Origin: Leucobacter tenebrionis | Lineage (GTDB): Bacteria; Actinomycetota; Actinomycetes; Actinomycetales; Microbacteriaceae | Reading direction: 5' to 3' | DNA length: 64,000 nucleotides | Assembly (NCBI RefSeq): GCF_019884725.1 | Contig: NZ_CP082322.1 | Coordinates: forward strand, 2,294,001-2,358,000 | Shown here: positions 1 through 8,660 of the stretch, piece by piece | Layout: each line of letters opens with the position of its first letter | How positions within the stretch are numbered: position 1 is the stretch's first letter | Position numbers and translations under genes: made by a program | The notes under the pieces: model-generated | Told to the model about the DNA's origin: nothing | Database searches by the model: none | The model's input: only the letters and a program-made list of their open reading frames with translations

Positions 1-1
1 G

Positions 2-685
2 CTCGACGAGCCCGAGGTGTTCACCGAGACCAAGGAGCTCAAGCTCGTGGTGAAGGTGCCCGTCTTCGAGCTGTTCCGCCGCTACCCGAAGGCGCTGCTG
101 CTCGTCACCGGCATGAGCCTCTTCACGATGGTCAATACGATGATCAACGTCTTCACGCTCGCGTACGGCGTCGATATCTCGGGCATCGACCGCAGCGAGA
201 TGCTCACCTTCGTCAGCGTCGCCAACCTCATCGCGGTCGGCACCATCCCGGTGTTCGCCCACATCTCGGACCGGATCGGCCGGAAGCCGGTGTTCATCAC
301 CGGCTCGATCGGCATGATGGTGCTCGCCTTCGCGTTCCTGTGGGCGCTCAACGCCGGAGGCCCCGGCGACACCTGGTTGATCTGGGTCACCGGGATCCTG
401 CTCCTCTCCGGGGCCTATTCGATGAGCAACGGCGTCTACCCCGCGTTCTTCCCCGAGCAGTTCCCGCCGCAGGTGCGCTACAGCGGCATGGCCATCGGCC
501 TCATGTTCGGCCTGCTGCTCGCGGGCTTCACCCCGGCGATCGCGCAGTCGATCTCGGGTGAGGCGGGCAACTGGTTCGGCGTGGCGCTGTTCACCGCCGG
601 TGCGGCCGCCATCTCGGGCCTGTGCGCCCTGCTGAGCCCCGAGACCTACAAGACCCCGACTGCCCGGCTGGGCCAGCGGGGCTGA
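2..685 (+). CDS. MFS transporter, metabolite:H+ symporter (MHS) type, 5'-truncated
   Basis: C-terminal part of a major facilitator; the reading frame is already open at the window edge, so the first half lies upstream. About 228 residues remain, with roughly six hydrophobic segments, the cytoplasmic-loop signature DRIGRKP between the first two complete helices, and an FFPEQFPPQVRYSG segment matching the E-(M/Q)-FP-x-x-VRY-(T/S)-G element of the MHS family (shikimate, citrate and proline/betaine symporters). It would import an organic acid with protons across the cytoplasmic membrane. The 7-bp gap to a TIM-barrel gene and a shikimate dehydrogenase suggests shikimate, quinate or a relative as substrate. 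The family is clear; the substrate is inference. Confidence 0.85.
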   Translation, partial: LDEPEVFTETKELKLVVKVPVFELFRRYPKALLLVTGMSLFTMVNTMINVFTLAYGVDISGIDRSEMLTFVSVANLIAVGTIPVFAHISDRIGRKPVFITGSIGMMVLAFAFLWALNAGGPGDTWLIWVTGILLLSGAYSMSNGVYPAFFPEQFPPQVRYSGMAIGLMFGLLLAGFTPAIAQSISGEAGNWFGVALFTAGAAAISGLCALLSPETYKTPTARLGQRG

Positions 686-692
686 ACCGGGA

Positions 693-1559
693 GTGCCGAC
701 GATCATGTCCGATATCGGGCTGGCCCACCTGTCGCTGCTGCACCTCGAGCCCGATGAGCTGGTACGGGTCGCAGCGGCGGCCGGGTACGACTTCGTCGGG
801 ATCCGGGTGCGCGGGGCGACCCCCGCCGAGCGGATCGCCGACCTCTCGCCAGGTTCGTCGATGTCGCGGGCGGTGCTCGCCGCGCTCGACGAAACCGGGC
901 TGCGGGTCGAGGACATTGAGTTCCTCGCGCTCGACGGGAACGTCGGGCGCGAGACCTGGATGCCGATGCTCGAGGCCGGCGCGGCTCTCGGGGCGCGCTC
1001 GCTGACGGTGGCGGGGGTCGATCCCGATGAGGCGCGCCTCACGGCGGCGCTCTCCGAGCTGGTCGGGGACGCGCGCGGTTTCGGGATCCTCCCCGCGATC
1101 GAACCCATCAGCTACAACGCGGTGAGCTCCGTCTCCCACGCGACGCGCATCGCGCGCGCAGCCGGAGCCGGGGTGCTGCTCGACCCGTTGCACCTGCGCC
1201 GCGCGGACACTCCGGCCGATGTCCTCGCCGAACTCGCAGCGGCGCCCGACTCCGCGACGATCGTGCGGATGCTTCAGCTGTGCGACGCGCCGTTCGCGAC
1301 GCCTGAGGCGCTCGTGATAGACGGGCCGCTGCCGCGCGGCATGACCGCCGACGGAGAGCCGCGGAAGGTCGAGTCTCGCGCCCTGCGGCTGCCGCCCGGA
1401 GAGGGAGACCTGCCCCTCGCGGAGATGCTCGCCCTCTTCGCGGATCGGCCGGTGGGCCTCGAGGTGCCCAACGGACCGCTCGCGGTACGACTCGGCGACG
1501 TCGGGTACGCGAGACTGCTGCACGAGCGCACGCGCGAGCTGATCGTGGGGGCGGCGTGA
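693..1559 (+). CDS. Sugar phosphate isomerase/epimerase-like TIM barrel, possible 3-dehydroshikimate dehydratase
   Basis: 288 residues of the xylose-isomerase-like TIM-barrel (AP endonuclease 2) superfamily. Candidate metal ligands lie in the expected order: E137 (LPAIEPIS), D164 and H167 (LLDPLHLRR), Q195 and a late Glu (LEVPNG). The GTG at 693 is 7 bp after the transporter stop; an ATG at 705 is an alternative start. The 3' end overlaps the shikimate dehydrogenase by 4 bp (GTGA). Members of this superfamily include AsbF/QuiC-type 3-dehydroshikimate dehydratases, which convert 3-dehydroshikimate to protocatechuate. The position between an organic-acid symporter and a dehydrogenase that would make 3-dehydroshikimate favours that role, but an epimerase cannot be excluded. 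Confidence 0.75.
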   Translation: MPTIMSDIGLAHLSLLHLEPDELVRVAAAAGYDFVGIRVRGATPAERIADLSPGSSMSRAVLAALDETGLRVEDIEFLALDGNVGRETWMPMLEAGAALGARSLTVAGVDPDEARLTAALSELVGDARGFGILPAIEPISYNAVSSVSHATRIARAAGAGVLLDPLHLRRADTPADVLAELAAAPDSATIVRMLQLCDAPFATPEALVIDGPLPRGMTADGEPRKVESRALRLPPGEGDLPLAEMLALFADRPVGLEVPNGPLAVRLGDVGYARLLHERTRELIVGAA

Positions 1560-2479
1560 GCGCGGTCGAGGGCGGATCGAGAGTGCGGGATCGTCGCCCC
1601 GAACCGCCCAGCCGCCTGTTCGGGCTGCTCGGCACGCACATCGAGGGCTCCCTCTCACCGCTGATGCATGAGGCGGAGGCGGCGCGGCAGAGACTGATGC
1701 TGAGCTATCGTCTGCTCGACACCGCCCTGATGGGGCTCGACGACCCCGACTGGGAGGGCCTCATCCACTGGGCGAGGCGGTTCACCTTCACTGGCCTCAA
1801 CATCACGCACCCGGGGAAGCAGGCGGTGATCCCCGCCCTCGACGAGCTCGACGACGATGCAACGCTTCTGGGAGCGGTCAACACGGTCGTGTTCGACGGC
1901 GGCCGGGCGATCGGCCGTAACACCGACCACGTGGGCTTCTCGGAGGCGCTCGACGCGCTGCACCGCTCGGGCGCCGCGGTCGGTATGGACCGCGTGGTGC
2001 AGCTCGGCGCGGGCGGCGCCGGCGCCGCGATCGCCTACTCCCTGTTGCGGGCCGGCGCGAAACGCATCTCGCTCGTCGACGTGGATCCGGAGCGCGGGCG
2101 CGCCCTCGCCGATCGTCTCGGCCGGGCATTCGATCGTGCGCGCATGGAAGTGCTGAGTCCTGACGAGGCGCCCGCTGCGCTCCGCGTTGCGCAGGGGCTC
2201 GTCAACTGCACTCCGATCGGCATGACGGGGGTGTCGGAGGGCAGCCCGATCCCGCTCGACGCCCTGCACCCGGGGCTCTGGGTGGGCGACGTGATCTATC
2301 GCCCGCTCGAGACGACGCTCGTGCGGGCGGCGCGAGAGCTCGGCTGCCCGGTGTTCGGCGGCGCTCAGATGGTCGTCGGGCAGGCCGCGGCCTCCTTCGG
2401 CATCTTCACTGGCCGCCGCGCCGATCGGACGGCGATGCTGCACGACTTCGAGGCCGAGGCGCGTCTGCGCTGGGGGTGA
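1556..2479 (+). CDS. Shikimate/quinate dehydrogenase, AroE family, probably NAD-dependent
   Basis: 307 residues with the full AroE signature: SLSP (32-35) for substrate binding, NITHPGK ending in catalytic K88, the NTV motif, RNTD with catalytic D124, and a Rossmann GAGGAG loop (151-156). After the second Rossmann strand comes VDVDPER, with acidic residues where NADP-dependent AroE has an Asn-Arg-Thr motif. This suggests NAD preference, as in catabolic shikimate/quinate dehydrogenases such as corynebacterial QsuD. It starts at GTG inside the stop of the upstream gene. The likely direction is oxidation of shikimate to 3-dehydroshikimate in the cytosol. A biosynthetic AroE is the alternative, but the operon and the cofactor pocket argue for catabolism. 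Confidence 0.88.
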   Translation: MSAVEGGSRVRDRRPEPPSRLFGLLGTHIEGSLSPLMHEAEAARQRLMLSYRLLDTALMGLDDPDWEGLIHWARRFTFTGLNITHPGKQAVIPALDELDDDATLLGAVNTVVFDGGRAIGRNTDHVGFSEALDALHRSGAAVGMDRVVQLGAGGAGAAIAYSLLRAGAKRISLVDVDPERGRALADRLGRAFDRARMEVLSPDEAPAALRVAQGLVNCTPIGMTGVSEGSPIPLDALHPGLWVGDVIYRPLETTLVRAARELGCPVFGGAQMVVGQAAASFGIFTGRRADRTAMLHDFEAEARLRWG

Positions 2480-2490
2480 GCGGAGCCGCC

Positions 2491-3261
2491 TCAGTAGAGG
2501 CAGCGCACGCGCACCGAGAGGCAGGTGGGGCAGCCCTCGAGCTTCTCGTACTCCGAGATCGCGACCTCGGTGACGTCGTAGCCCAGATCCCGCAGCATCT
2601 CGGCGGTCTTCGGCGCGGAGGCCGAGATGAGCAGTTCGGAATCGCTGAGGCAGACCACCGCGGTGCCGTGCGGCTCGGGTACCGGCATGAAGCGGTCGAA
2701 GATCGCGGTGTTGTCGACGAAGTCGGGGTAGCCGATCACGGTGCCGTCGGGGAGCGCGGTCACCGCGGTCTTGAGATGCAGCACCTTGGTGACCGGAACG
2801 GCCACGACGCTGCCGCCGAGCGGGGCGAGGATGCGGCGCAGCTGCGCGATGCCCTCGGCGTTCGTGCGGCCGCCGCGGCCGACGTAGACGGTGTCGCCGA
2901 CCTTCAGCACGTCGCCGCCGTCGAGTGTGCCGGGGGCCTGGATCTCGGCGACGGGGCAGCCGAGCGCCTCGAGCGCGCGGCGGGTGCCGGCGGTCTCGGG
3001 CTTGCGGCTGTCGGCGCCCGGGCGGGAGATCACGGCGACGTTGCGGAACATCACGACCGTGTCCTCGATGAACACTGAGTCGGGGCAGTCGTCGGCCGGG
3101 TCGACCTCGATCGTCTCCCATCCGTGCGACTGCAGTGCGGCGACGTATCCCCGCCACTGCTCGCGTGCGGCGTCGAGATCGACCGCGACCTTCTCGATGT
3201 GGTCGACGATCCCGTCGTCGAGCAGGCTGCTGGGCTGGCGCACGAGGGCGATCTTCGACAT
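2491..3261 (-). CDS. Dimethylarginine dimethylaminohydrolase (DDAH)
   Basis: 256 residues of the guanidino-modifying (pentein) fold. Visible family features are FIED (64-67), LDGGDV (113-118), catalytic His in LHLKTAV (H162) and the C-terminal nucleophile in GCPTCLSVR (C247), preceded by DSELL. DDAH hydrolyses Nw-methylated arginines to citrulline and (di)methylamine in the cytosol. The ATG at 3261 was chosen because it has a GGGAG-type ribosome site and begins the conserved MSKIALVRQP strand; the open frame upstream is low-complexity and unlike protein. The gene converges on the shikimate operon, with 11 bp between stops, and stands alone. The product could feed dimethylamine or citrulline to nitrogen metabolism. 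Confidence 0.9.
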   Translation of the reverse strand: MSKIALVRQPSSLLDDGIVDHIEKVAVDLDAAREQWRGYVAALQSHGWETIEVDPADDCPDSVFIEDTVVMFRNVAVISRPGADSRKPETAGTRRALEALGCPVAEIQAPGTLDGGDVLKVGDTVYVGRGGRTNAEGIAQLRRILAPLGGSVVAVPVTKVLHLKTAVTALPDGTVIGYPDFVDNTAIFDRFMPVPEPHGTAVVCLSDSELLISASAPKTAEMLRDLGYDVTEVAISEYEKLEGCPTCLSVRVRCLY

Positions 3262-3555
3262 GGTGAGGGGCTCCCCGGATCGTTGGGCTGGTTGCCGTAC
3301 CAGCTTAGAGGTCGCACGGGCGGGTGCGCGTACCGCGATGCTCCGGTGGCGCTGCGGCGGCCCGGCGGCGGCCCGGCGGCGCTGCGGCGGCACTGGGGCG
3401 GTCGAGAGGCGGGGCTGGGGCGGTCGAGAGGCGGCGCCGTCGCCGAGCCCTCTCGGAACGTCGAGCGCAGCGGTCGAGAATGTCGGTGGTCCTCATTAGG
3501 CTGGTGCTCGATATCGGTTACGATGCATCTCTTGCAGAACGGGGCGCCGAAGCTC
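3262..3555. other. Intergenic region between divergent DDAH and gdh genes, GC-rich with a 20-bp direct repeat
   Basis: No gene seen. Positions 3343-3392 are runs of GGC/GGCGGCCC. A 20-bp unit beginning CTGGGGCGGTCGAG occurs at 3393-3412 and again at 3415-3434. The end nearest the dehydrogenase (about 3490-3530) is less GC-rich and is the likely promoter area; GGTTACGATG around 3517-3526 resembles an actinobacterial -10, but no convincing -35 was found. Confidence 0.6.
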
Positions 3556-6500
3556 ATGGACAGCACGAATCTCACGACGGGGCTCCGCGACGCGCTCGAG
3601 GGGGTCGACCGGCCGCTGAGGCCGGGCGTCGAACTGCTGGTCGACCAGGTCGACGCGGAGGATCTGCGGGAGCGCGAGCCCCGCGACGTCGTGGGTGCAG
3701 CCCTCTCGATGCGCATGCTCGCGGGGCGGCGGGATCGGGGCGAGACCCTGGTCTCGGTCTTCACGCCCACGCTCGCCGAGCAGGGCTGGACCTCGCGTCG
3801 CACGATCGTCGATATCTGCACCGACGACTCACCATTCCTCGTCGACTCGGTCATCGCGGCGATCGCCCGTCAGGGCCTCACCGTCCACCTGCTGACGCAT
3901 CCGGTGCTCTCGGTGCGGCGCGATGACGGGGGCGAACTGCTCGAGACCGACGCCCACGGCGGGGACCTCGAGTCGTGGATCCATCTCGAGGTCGACCGCG
4001 TTCCCACAGAGGAGGGGCGCGCCGAGCTCGAGGAGCGGGTGCGCGGCGTGCTGCACGATGTGCACGCCGCCGTCAACGACTGGCAGGCCATGCGGCGCGC
4101 GTGCCTCGACGTGGTCACCGATCTTCGCACCGCGGCGCCGCCCACCGTCGACCGGGCGGAGATCGCCTCGGCGGTCGAGTTCCTGAACTGGCTGGCGGAA
4201 GACAACTTCACGTTCCTGGGGTACCGCGAGCAGGCGCTCGAGGTCGGGGAAGACGGCGAGGACGTGCTCCGGGCGCTGCCGCACACGGGCCTCGGCATCC
4301 TGAGGAAGACGAAGACGCCGATCGCGAAGCTGCGTCCCGAGGCGCAGCGCACGGCTCGCGAGCCTCGGCTGCTCACGATCACGAAGGCCAACTCCCGGGC
4401 GACGGTGCACCGCGACACCTACCTCGACTCCATCGGCGTGCGCACCTTCGACCGCGACGGCAATGTGACGGGCGAGCGCCGCTTCCTCGGCATGTTCACC
4501 TCGGTCGCCTACGCCTCCTCCGTGCTGACGCTGCCGATCGTGGCGAAGAAGGTGCGCGCCGTGCTCGACGCCTCCGGCTTCGCACCGAACTCGCACTCGG
4601 GCAAGGATCTGCTCCAGGTGCTCGAGCAGTACCCGCGCGACGAGCTGTTCCAGGACTCGCCGGAGCACCTGCTGGCCGTCGCCGGCGAGGTGAGCCGTCT
4701 GCGAGAGCGGCGGCGCGCCCGCATCTTCCTGCGGCGCGACGAGTTCGGCAGGTTCGTCTCCGCACTCGTGTTCCTGCCCAGGGATCGTTACAACACGACC
4801 GTGCGGTTGCGGATCGAGGCTCTGCTGCGCGAAGCTTTCGGCGCCGACCAGATGGACCACGCCACGCGCGTCGGCGACTCGCCTCTGGCGCAGCTGCACT
4901 TCGTGGTGCGGGTGCCGAAGGGCGAGGCCGTGCCCGATGTCTCAGAGGCCGATCTGCAGGCCAAGCTCGAAACGGCGATCCGCAGCTGGGATCAGGCGTT
5001 CGTGGATGCGCTGCACGAGCGCAACGACGAGACGCGAGCGGCGGAGCTGCTCAGCCGCTACGGCAACGCCTTCCCGGAGTCGTACAAGGAGTACGTGCCG
5101 CCGCACGAGGCGCTGGGCGATGTCGCTCTGCTCGAGAGTCTGGAGGAGGGAGCCGAGTTCGCGGTGCACCTCTACACGCCCGAGGACGAGGATCCGTCCC
5201 GTCGCTACCTCACGCTCGTCTCCCGCACGCCCTACCCGCTGACGCGCGTGCTGCCGTTCCTCACCGACCTCGGCGTCGACGTCGCCGACGAGCGCCCGAA
5301 TACCATTCTGCTGCCGAGCGGCACCCGCTACATCTCCGACTTCGGTCTGGTCGTCGCCGACGAGAAGCTGTGGGGCGACGCCGACTGGGGGGCCGAGTTC
5401 ACGGATGCGTTCGAGGCGGCCTGGACGGGGAACGCCGAGAGCGATCGATTGAACGCGCTGGTGCTGCTCGCGGGCCTGAACTGGCGCAGGATCGTGATCC
5501 TGCGCGCCATCAGCATGTACCTGCGGCAGATCGGCTCGGCCTTCTCTGTCGAATACATCGAGCAGGCGCTGATCGCGAACCCCGGCATCGCCGCCGGCCT
5601 CGTGCGGCTGTTCGAACTGCGCTTCGACCCCGACCTCGAGGGCGACCGCGAGACGCAGTCGGCGGAACAGGCCGCCGCGCTCCGGCTCGACCTCGAAGGC
5701 GTGTCCAGTCTCGACCACGACCGGATCCTGCGCTCCATCATCGGGGTGATCGAGGCGACCTGGCGCACCAACTTCTACCAGCGGGATGCCGAGGGGCGCC
5801 CGAAGCCGTGGGTATCCATGAAACTCGACTGCGCCCGCGTGCCGGGCCTGCCGAAGCCGCACCCCATGGCCGAGATCTGGGTGTACTCCCCGGAGGTCGA
5901 GGGTGTGCACCTGCGCTTCGGCAAGGTGGCTCGCGGCGGTCTGCGCTGGAGCGACCGGCGCGAGGACTTCCGCACCGAGGTGCTGGGCCTCGTGAAAGCC
6001 CAGATGGTGAAGAACGCCGTGATCGTGCCGACGGGTTCGAAGGGCGGATTCGTGGCGAAGCGCTTGCCGTCGCCGAGCGATCGTGCCGCGTGGCTCGAGG
6101 GCGGCAAGTCGGCGTACCGCACCTTTATCCGCGGTCTGCTCGACATCACCGACAACCGGGACGGGTCGGAGGTGCGGCATCCCGAGCGGGTGGTGCGCCA
6201 CGACGGCGACGATCCCTATCTCGTCGTCGCGGCCGATAAGGGCACGGCGTCCTTCTCCGACATCGCCAATGGCATCTCGGCCGAGTACGGCTTCTGGCTT
6301 GACGACGCCTTCGCATCGGGCGGCTCGGCGGGCTACGACCACAAGGGCATGGGCATCACGGCGCGCGGCGCGTGGGAATCGGTGAAGCGGCATTTCCGCG
6401 AGATGGGCCACGACACCCAGACCGAGGAGTTCACCGTGGTCGGCGTGGGCGACATGTCGGGCGACGTGTTCGGCAACGGCATGCTGCGCTCCGAGTGCAT

Positions 6501-8331
6501 CCGTCTCGTGGCGGCGTTCGACCACCGGCATGTCTTCGTAGATCCGTCGCCCGATGCGGCGACGTCGTTCGCCGAGCGTGCGCGACTGTTCGAACTGCCC
6601 GGCTCCTCGTGGGACGACTACGATCGCGCGCTCATCTCCGAGGGCGGCGGCGTGTTCCCGCTCTCCGCGAAGTCGATCTCCGTGAGCCCGCAGATGGCCG
6701 AGGCGCTCGGACTCGATGCCGGCGTCACCTCGCTCACGCCAGCCGAGCTCAAGCGGGCCGTGCTCCTCGCTCCGGTCGATCTGCTCTGGAACGGAGGGAT
6801 CGGCACGTATGTGAAGGCGAGTTCCGAGACCGACGCCGAGATCGGCGACCGAGGCAACGACGCGATCCGCGTGAACGGCTCCGAGCTGCGCGTGCGCGTC
6901 GTCGGCGAGGGCGGCAACCTCGGTGTGAGCCAGCGCGGTCGCATTGAAGCCGCGCTCGCGGGGGTGCGCATCAACACCGACGCGATCGACAACTCCGCCG
7001 GTGTGGGCACCTCCGATCGCGAGGTGAACATCAAGATCCTGCTCGGTGCTGTGGAGCGCGACGGCCGCCTCGATCGCGAGGCGCGCAACGAACTGCTGCA
7101 CTCGATGACCGACGAGGTCGCGGTGCAGGTGCTGCGCGACAACTACGAGCAGAACGTGCTGCTCGGCAACTCTCGCGAGAACGCAGTCGAGATGCTTCCG
7201 TCGCACGAGCGGCTGATGAAGTGGCTCGAGGGTCGAGACGAATTGGATCGGGAGCTGGAGTTCCTGCCGAGTACGAGCGAGATCCAGACCCGCCTCGCCG
7301 AACGTCGGGGTCTCACCCGCCCGGAGTTCGCGGTGCTGGTCGCCTACGCCAAGCTGGCGCTCAAGTCCGACCTCGCGGCGACGCAGATGGCCGACGACCC
7401 CTGGTTCGCCCGCACCCTCGCCGACTACTTCCCGGGGCCCATCCGAGAGCGCTACGGAGACGATCTCGCCGCTCATCCCCTGCGCTCCGAGATCGTGGTC
7501 AACTCGGTGGTCAACTCGATGGTGAACCGCGGCGGGATCACCTTCGCCTACCGCGCCGCAGACGAGACGGGGGCGTCGAGCGAGCAGATCGCCCGCGCCT
7601 ACGTGGTGGCGCGCGAGGTGTTCGACCTGCGCGACTTCGTCGTGGCCGTCGAGGCGACCGACAACGCGGTGAGCACCGCGGTGCAGACCGATCTCTACCT
7701 CACGTTCCGCAGACTGCTCGATCGGGCGACGCGCTGGTTCGTGCAGCATCGCGTCGAGAGTATCGACATCGGCGCCGAGATCGAACTGTTCGGCGAGCCC
7801 GTCGCGCGGCTCTCCGAGGCGCTCGGCGAGCTGCTGCGCGGAGACGAGCTGCTGCGGTTCGAGGCCCGCGTCGACGAACTCGAGCGGGCGGGGGTGCCGA
7901 GCGATCTCGCTCGGCGCGGCGCTGGCCTGCTCGCTTCTCTGCCGCTGCTCGACATCGTGGAGCAGTCGCGTCTGCGAGGCTGGGGGCTCGACGAGGTGAC
8001 CGCGGTGTACTTCGACCTTTCATCTCGGATGTACTTCGACGAGTTGCTGAGCGGGGTGACGGCCCTGCCGCAGAACGACCGCTGGGGTTCGATGGCGCGC
8101 GCGGCGATGCGCGATGATCTCTACGCGGTGATGATCGCACTCACCGCCTCCGTGCTCGAGCAGACGGAGCCGGGGGACGCGGCCCTTCGGATCGACACCT
8201 GGCTCGAACAGGGCGCGGTGTCGAGCAGGCGGGTGCTCGAGGAAGCGCTCGATGCGGTGCGATCCGACGCCGATGCAGGCCTTGCGACCCTGTCGGTCGC
8301 GCTGCGACGTCTGCGCTCGCTCGTGCGGTGA
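3556..8331 (+). CDS. gdhB: NAD-specific glutamate dehydrogenase, large (180-kDa class)
   Basis: About 1,591 residues, the usual size for the large NAD-GDH class. The N-terminal third contains ACT-like regulatory modules (for example TIVDICTDDSPFLVDSV). The catalytic core is near residues 690-1190, with MKLDCARVPGLPKPHP, ARGGLRWSDRREDFR (about 787-800), PTGSKGGF (about 825-832) and the Rossmann segment VGVGDMSGDVFGNGML. A helical C-terminal domain follows. It oxidises L-glutamate to 2-oxoglutarate plus ammonia with NAD, normally a catabolic function regulated by amino acids. ATG 3556 begins MDSTNLTT; an in-frame ATG at 3523 is possible, and the longer open frame reaching back across the DDAH gene is not credible. 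It is probably monocistronic. The symbol follows the name used for Streptomyces orthologues. Confidence 0.95.
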   Translation: MDSTNLTTGLRDALEGVDRPLRPGVELLVDQVDAEDLREREPRDVVGAALSMRMLAGRRDRGETLVSVFTPTLAEQGWTSRRTIVDICTDDSPFLVDSVIAAIARQGLTVHLLTHPVLSVRRDDGGELLETDAHGGDLESWIHLEVDRVPTEEGRAELEERVRGVLHDVHAAVNDWQAMRRACLDVVTDLRTAAPPTVDRAEIASAVEFLNWLAEDNFTFLGYREQALEVGEDGEDVLRALPHTGLGILRKTKTPIAKLRPEAQRTAREPRLLTITKANSRATVHRDTYLDSIGVRTFDRDGNVTGERRFLGMFTSVAYASSVLTLPIVAKKVRAVLDASGFAPNSHSGKDLLQVLEQYPRDELFQDSPEHLLAVAGEVSRLRERRRARIFLRRDEFGRFVSALVFLPRDRYNTTVRLRIEALLREAFGADQMDHATRVGDSPLAQLHFVVRVPKGEAVPDVSEADLQAKLETAIRSWDQAFVDALHERNDETRAAELLSRYGNAFPESYKEYVPPHEALGDVALLESLEEGAEFAVHLYTPEDEDPSRRYLTLVSRTPYPLTRVLPFLTDLGVDVADERPNTILLPSGTRYISDFGLVVADEKLWGDADWGAEFTDAFEAAWTGNAESDRLNALVLLAGLNWRRIVILRAISMYLRQIGSAFSVEYIEQALIANPGIAAGLVRLFELRFDPDLEGDRETQSAEQAAALRLDLEGVSSLDHDRILRSIIGVIEATWRTNFYQRDAEGRPKPWVSMKLDCARVPGLPKPHPMAEIWVYSPEVEGVHLRFGKVARGGLRWSDRREDFRTEVLGLVKAQMVKNAVIVPTGSKGGFVAKRLPSPSDRAAWLEGGKSAYRTFIRGLLDITDNRDGSEVRHPERVVRHDGDDPYLVVAADKGTASFSDIANGISAEYGFWLDDAFASGGSAGYDHKGMGITARGAWESVKRHFREMGHDTQTEEFTVVGVGDMSGDVFGNGMLRSECIRLVAAFDHRHVFVDPSPDAATSFAERARLFELPGSSWDDYDRALISEGGGVFPLSAKSISVSPQMAEALGLDAGVTSLTPAELKRAVLLAPVDLLWNGGIGTYVKASSETDAEIGDRGNDAIRVNGSELRVRVVGEGGNLGVSQRGRIEAALAGVRINTDAIDNSAGVGTSDREVNIKILLGAVERDGRLDREARNELLHSMTDEVAVQVLRDNYEQNVLLGNSRENAVEMLPSHERLMKWLEGRDELDRELEFLPSTSEIQTRLAERRGLTRPEFAVLVAYAKLALKSDLAATQMADDPWFARTLADYFPGPIRERYGDDLAAHPLRSEIVVNSVVNSMVNRGGITFAYRAADETGASSEQIARAYVVAREVFDLRDFVVAVEATDNAVSTAVQTDLYLTFRRLLDRATRWFVQHRVESIDIGAEIELFGEPVARLSEALGELLRGDELLRFEARVDELERAGVPSDLARRGAGLLASLPLLDIVEQSRLRGWGLDEVTAVYFDLSSRMYFDELLSGVTALPQNDRWGSMARAAMRDDLYAVMIALTASVLEQTEPGDAALRIDTWLEQGAVSSRRVLEEALDAVRSDADAGLATLSVALRRLRSLVR

Positions 8332-8418
8332 CCCGGTTCAGCGCCGGTTCGCCGCGCGAGTCCGCTCTGTCTTCTGATCGGGCTCAGCCCGAATCGACTC
8401 CGCCGGCCTGCCAGAAGT

Positions 8419-8481
8419 CCGGTGATTCGCGGGAGACCGGCAGAGTTCGGCCCCTGCAGCCGGTGTTCCGCGAATCACCGG
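8419..8481. repeat. Intergenic inverted repeat (14-bp outer stem, nested inner stem)
   Basis: CCGGTGATTCGCGG at 8419-8432 pairs perfectly with CCGCGAATCACCGG at 8468-8481. Inside, ACCGGC (8436-8441) pairs with GCCGGT (8459-8464). It lies 87 bp after the gdh stop and 180 bp before clpB, so it may terminate gdh, although no T-run follows. It resembles the other long intergenic palindromes of this window in design but not in sequence. The rest of the 8332-8660 gap holds no gene. Confidence 0.75.
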
Positions 8482-8568
8482 GATAAGGGTCGCCATTAGA
8501 GGAGCTCGTCGGCCGATGGCAAACGAAGAGTCGGAATTCGCTGGCGCAAATCGCGCCGCCGCAGTAAA

Positions 8569-8589
8569 CTTGAGTCATATTCACTCAAG
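8569..8589. promoter_or_regulatory. HAIR operator (HspR-associated inverted repeat) upstream of clpB
   Basis: Exact CTTGAGT-N7-ACTCAAG, the binding consensus of the MerR-type heat-shock repressor HspR in actinobacteria. It lies 71 bp upstream of the clpB start. TTGAGT inside the left arm could serve as the -35, with a weak -10 around 8593-8599, so bound HspR would occlude RNA polymerase. Regulation is inferred from the site; hspR itself is not in the window. Confidence 0.9.
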
Positions 8590-8660
8590 TTTGTGATTCG
8601 GCCTGCGGTTCGTCGCGGGAGTTCGGATCTCAACTCACCTGCTGAACAGAGAGGAACCCC

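Noticed and set aside
3124-3555. N-terminal extension of the glutamate dehydrogenase frame
   Set aside because: It would overlap DDAH on the other strand and translates low-complexity repeat DNA; the family starts near ATG 3556.
4942-7749. Very long antisense open frame inside the glutamate dehydrogenase gene
   Set aside because: High G+C makes stop codons rare on the opposite strand; its translation is His/Arg/Glu-rich, with no motifs, while the sense strand has clear NAD-GDH motifs.
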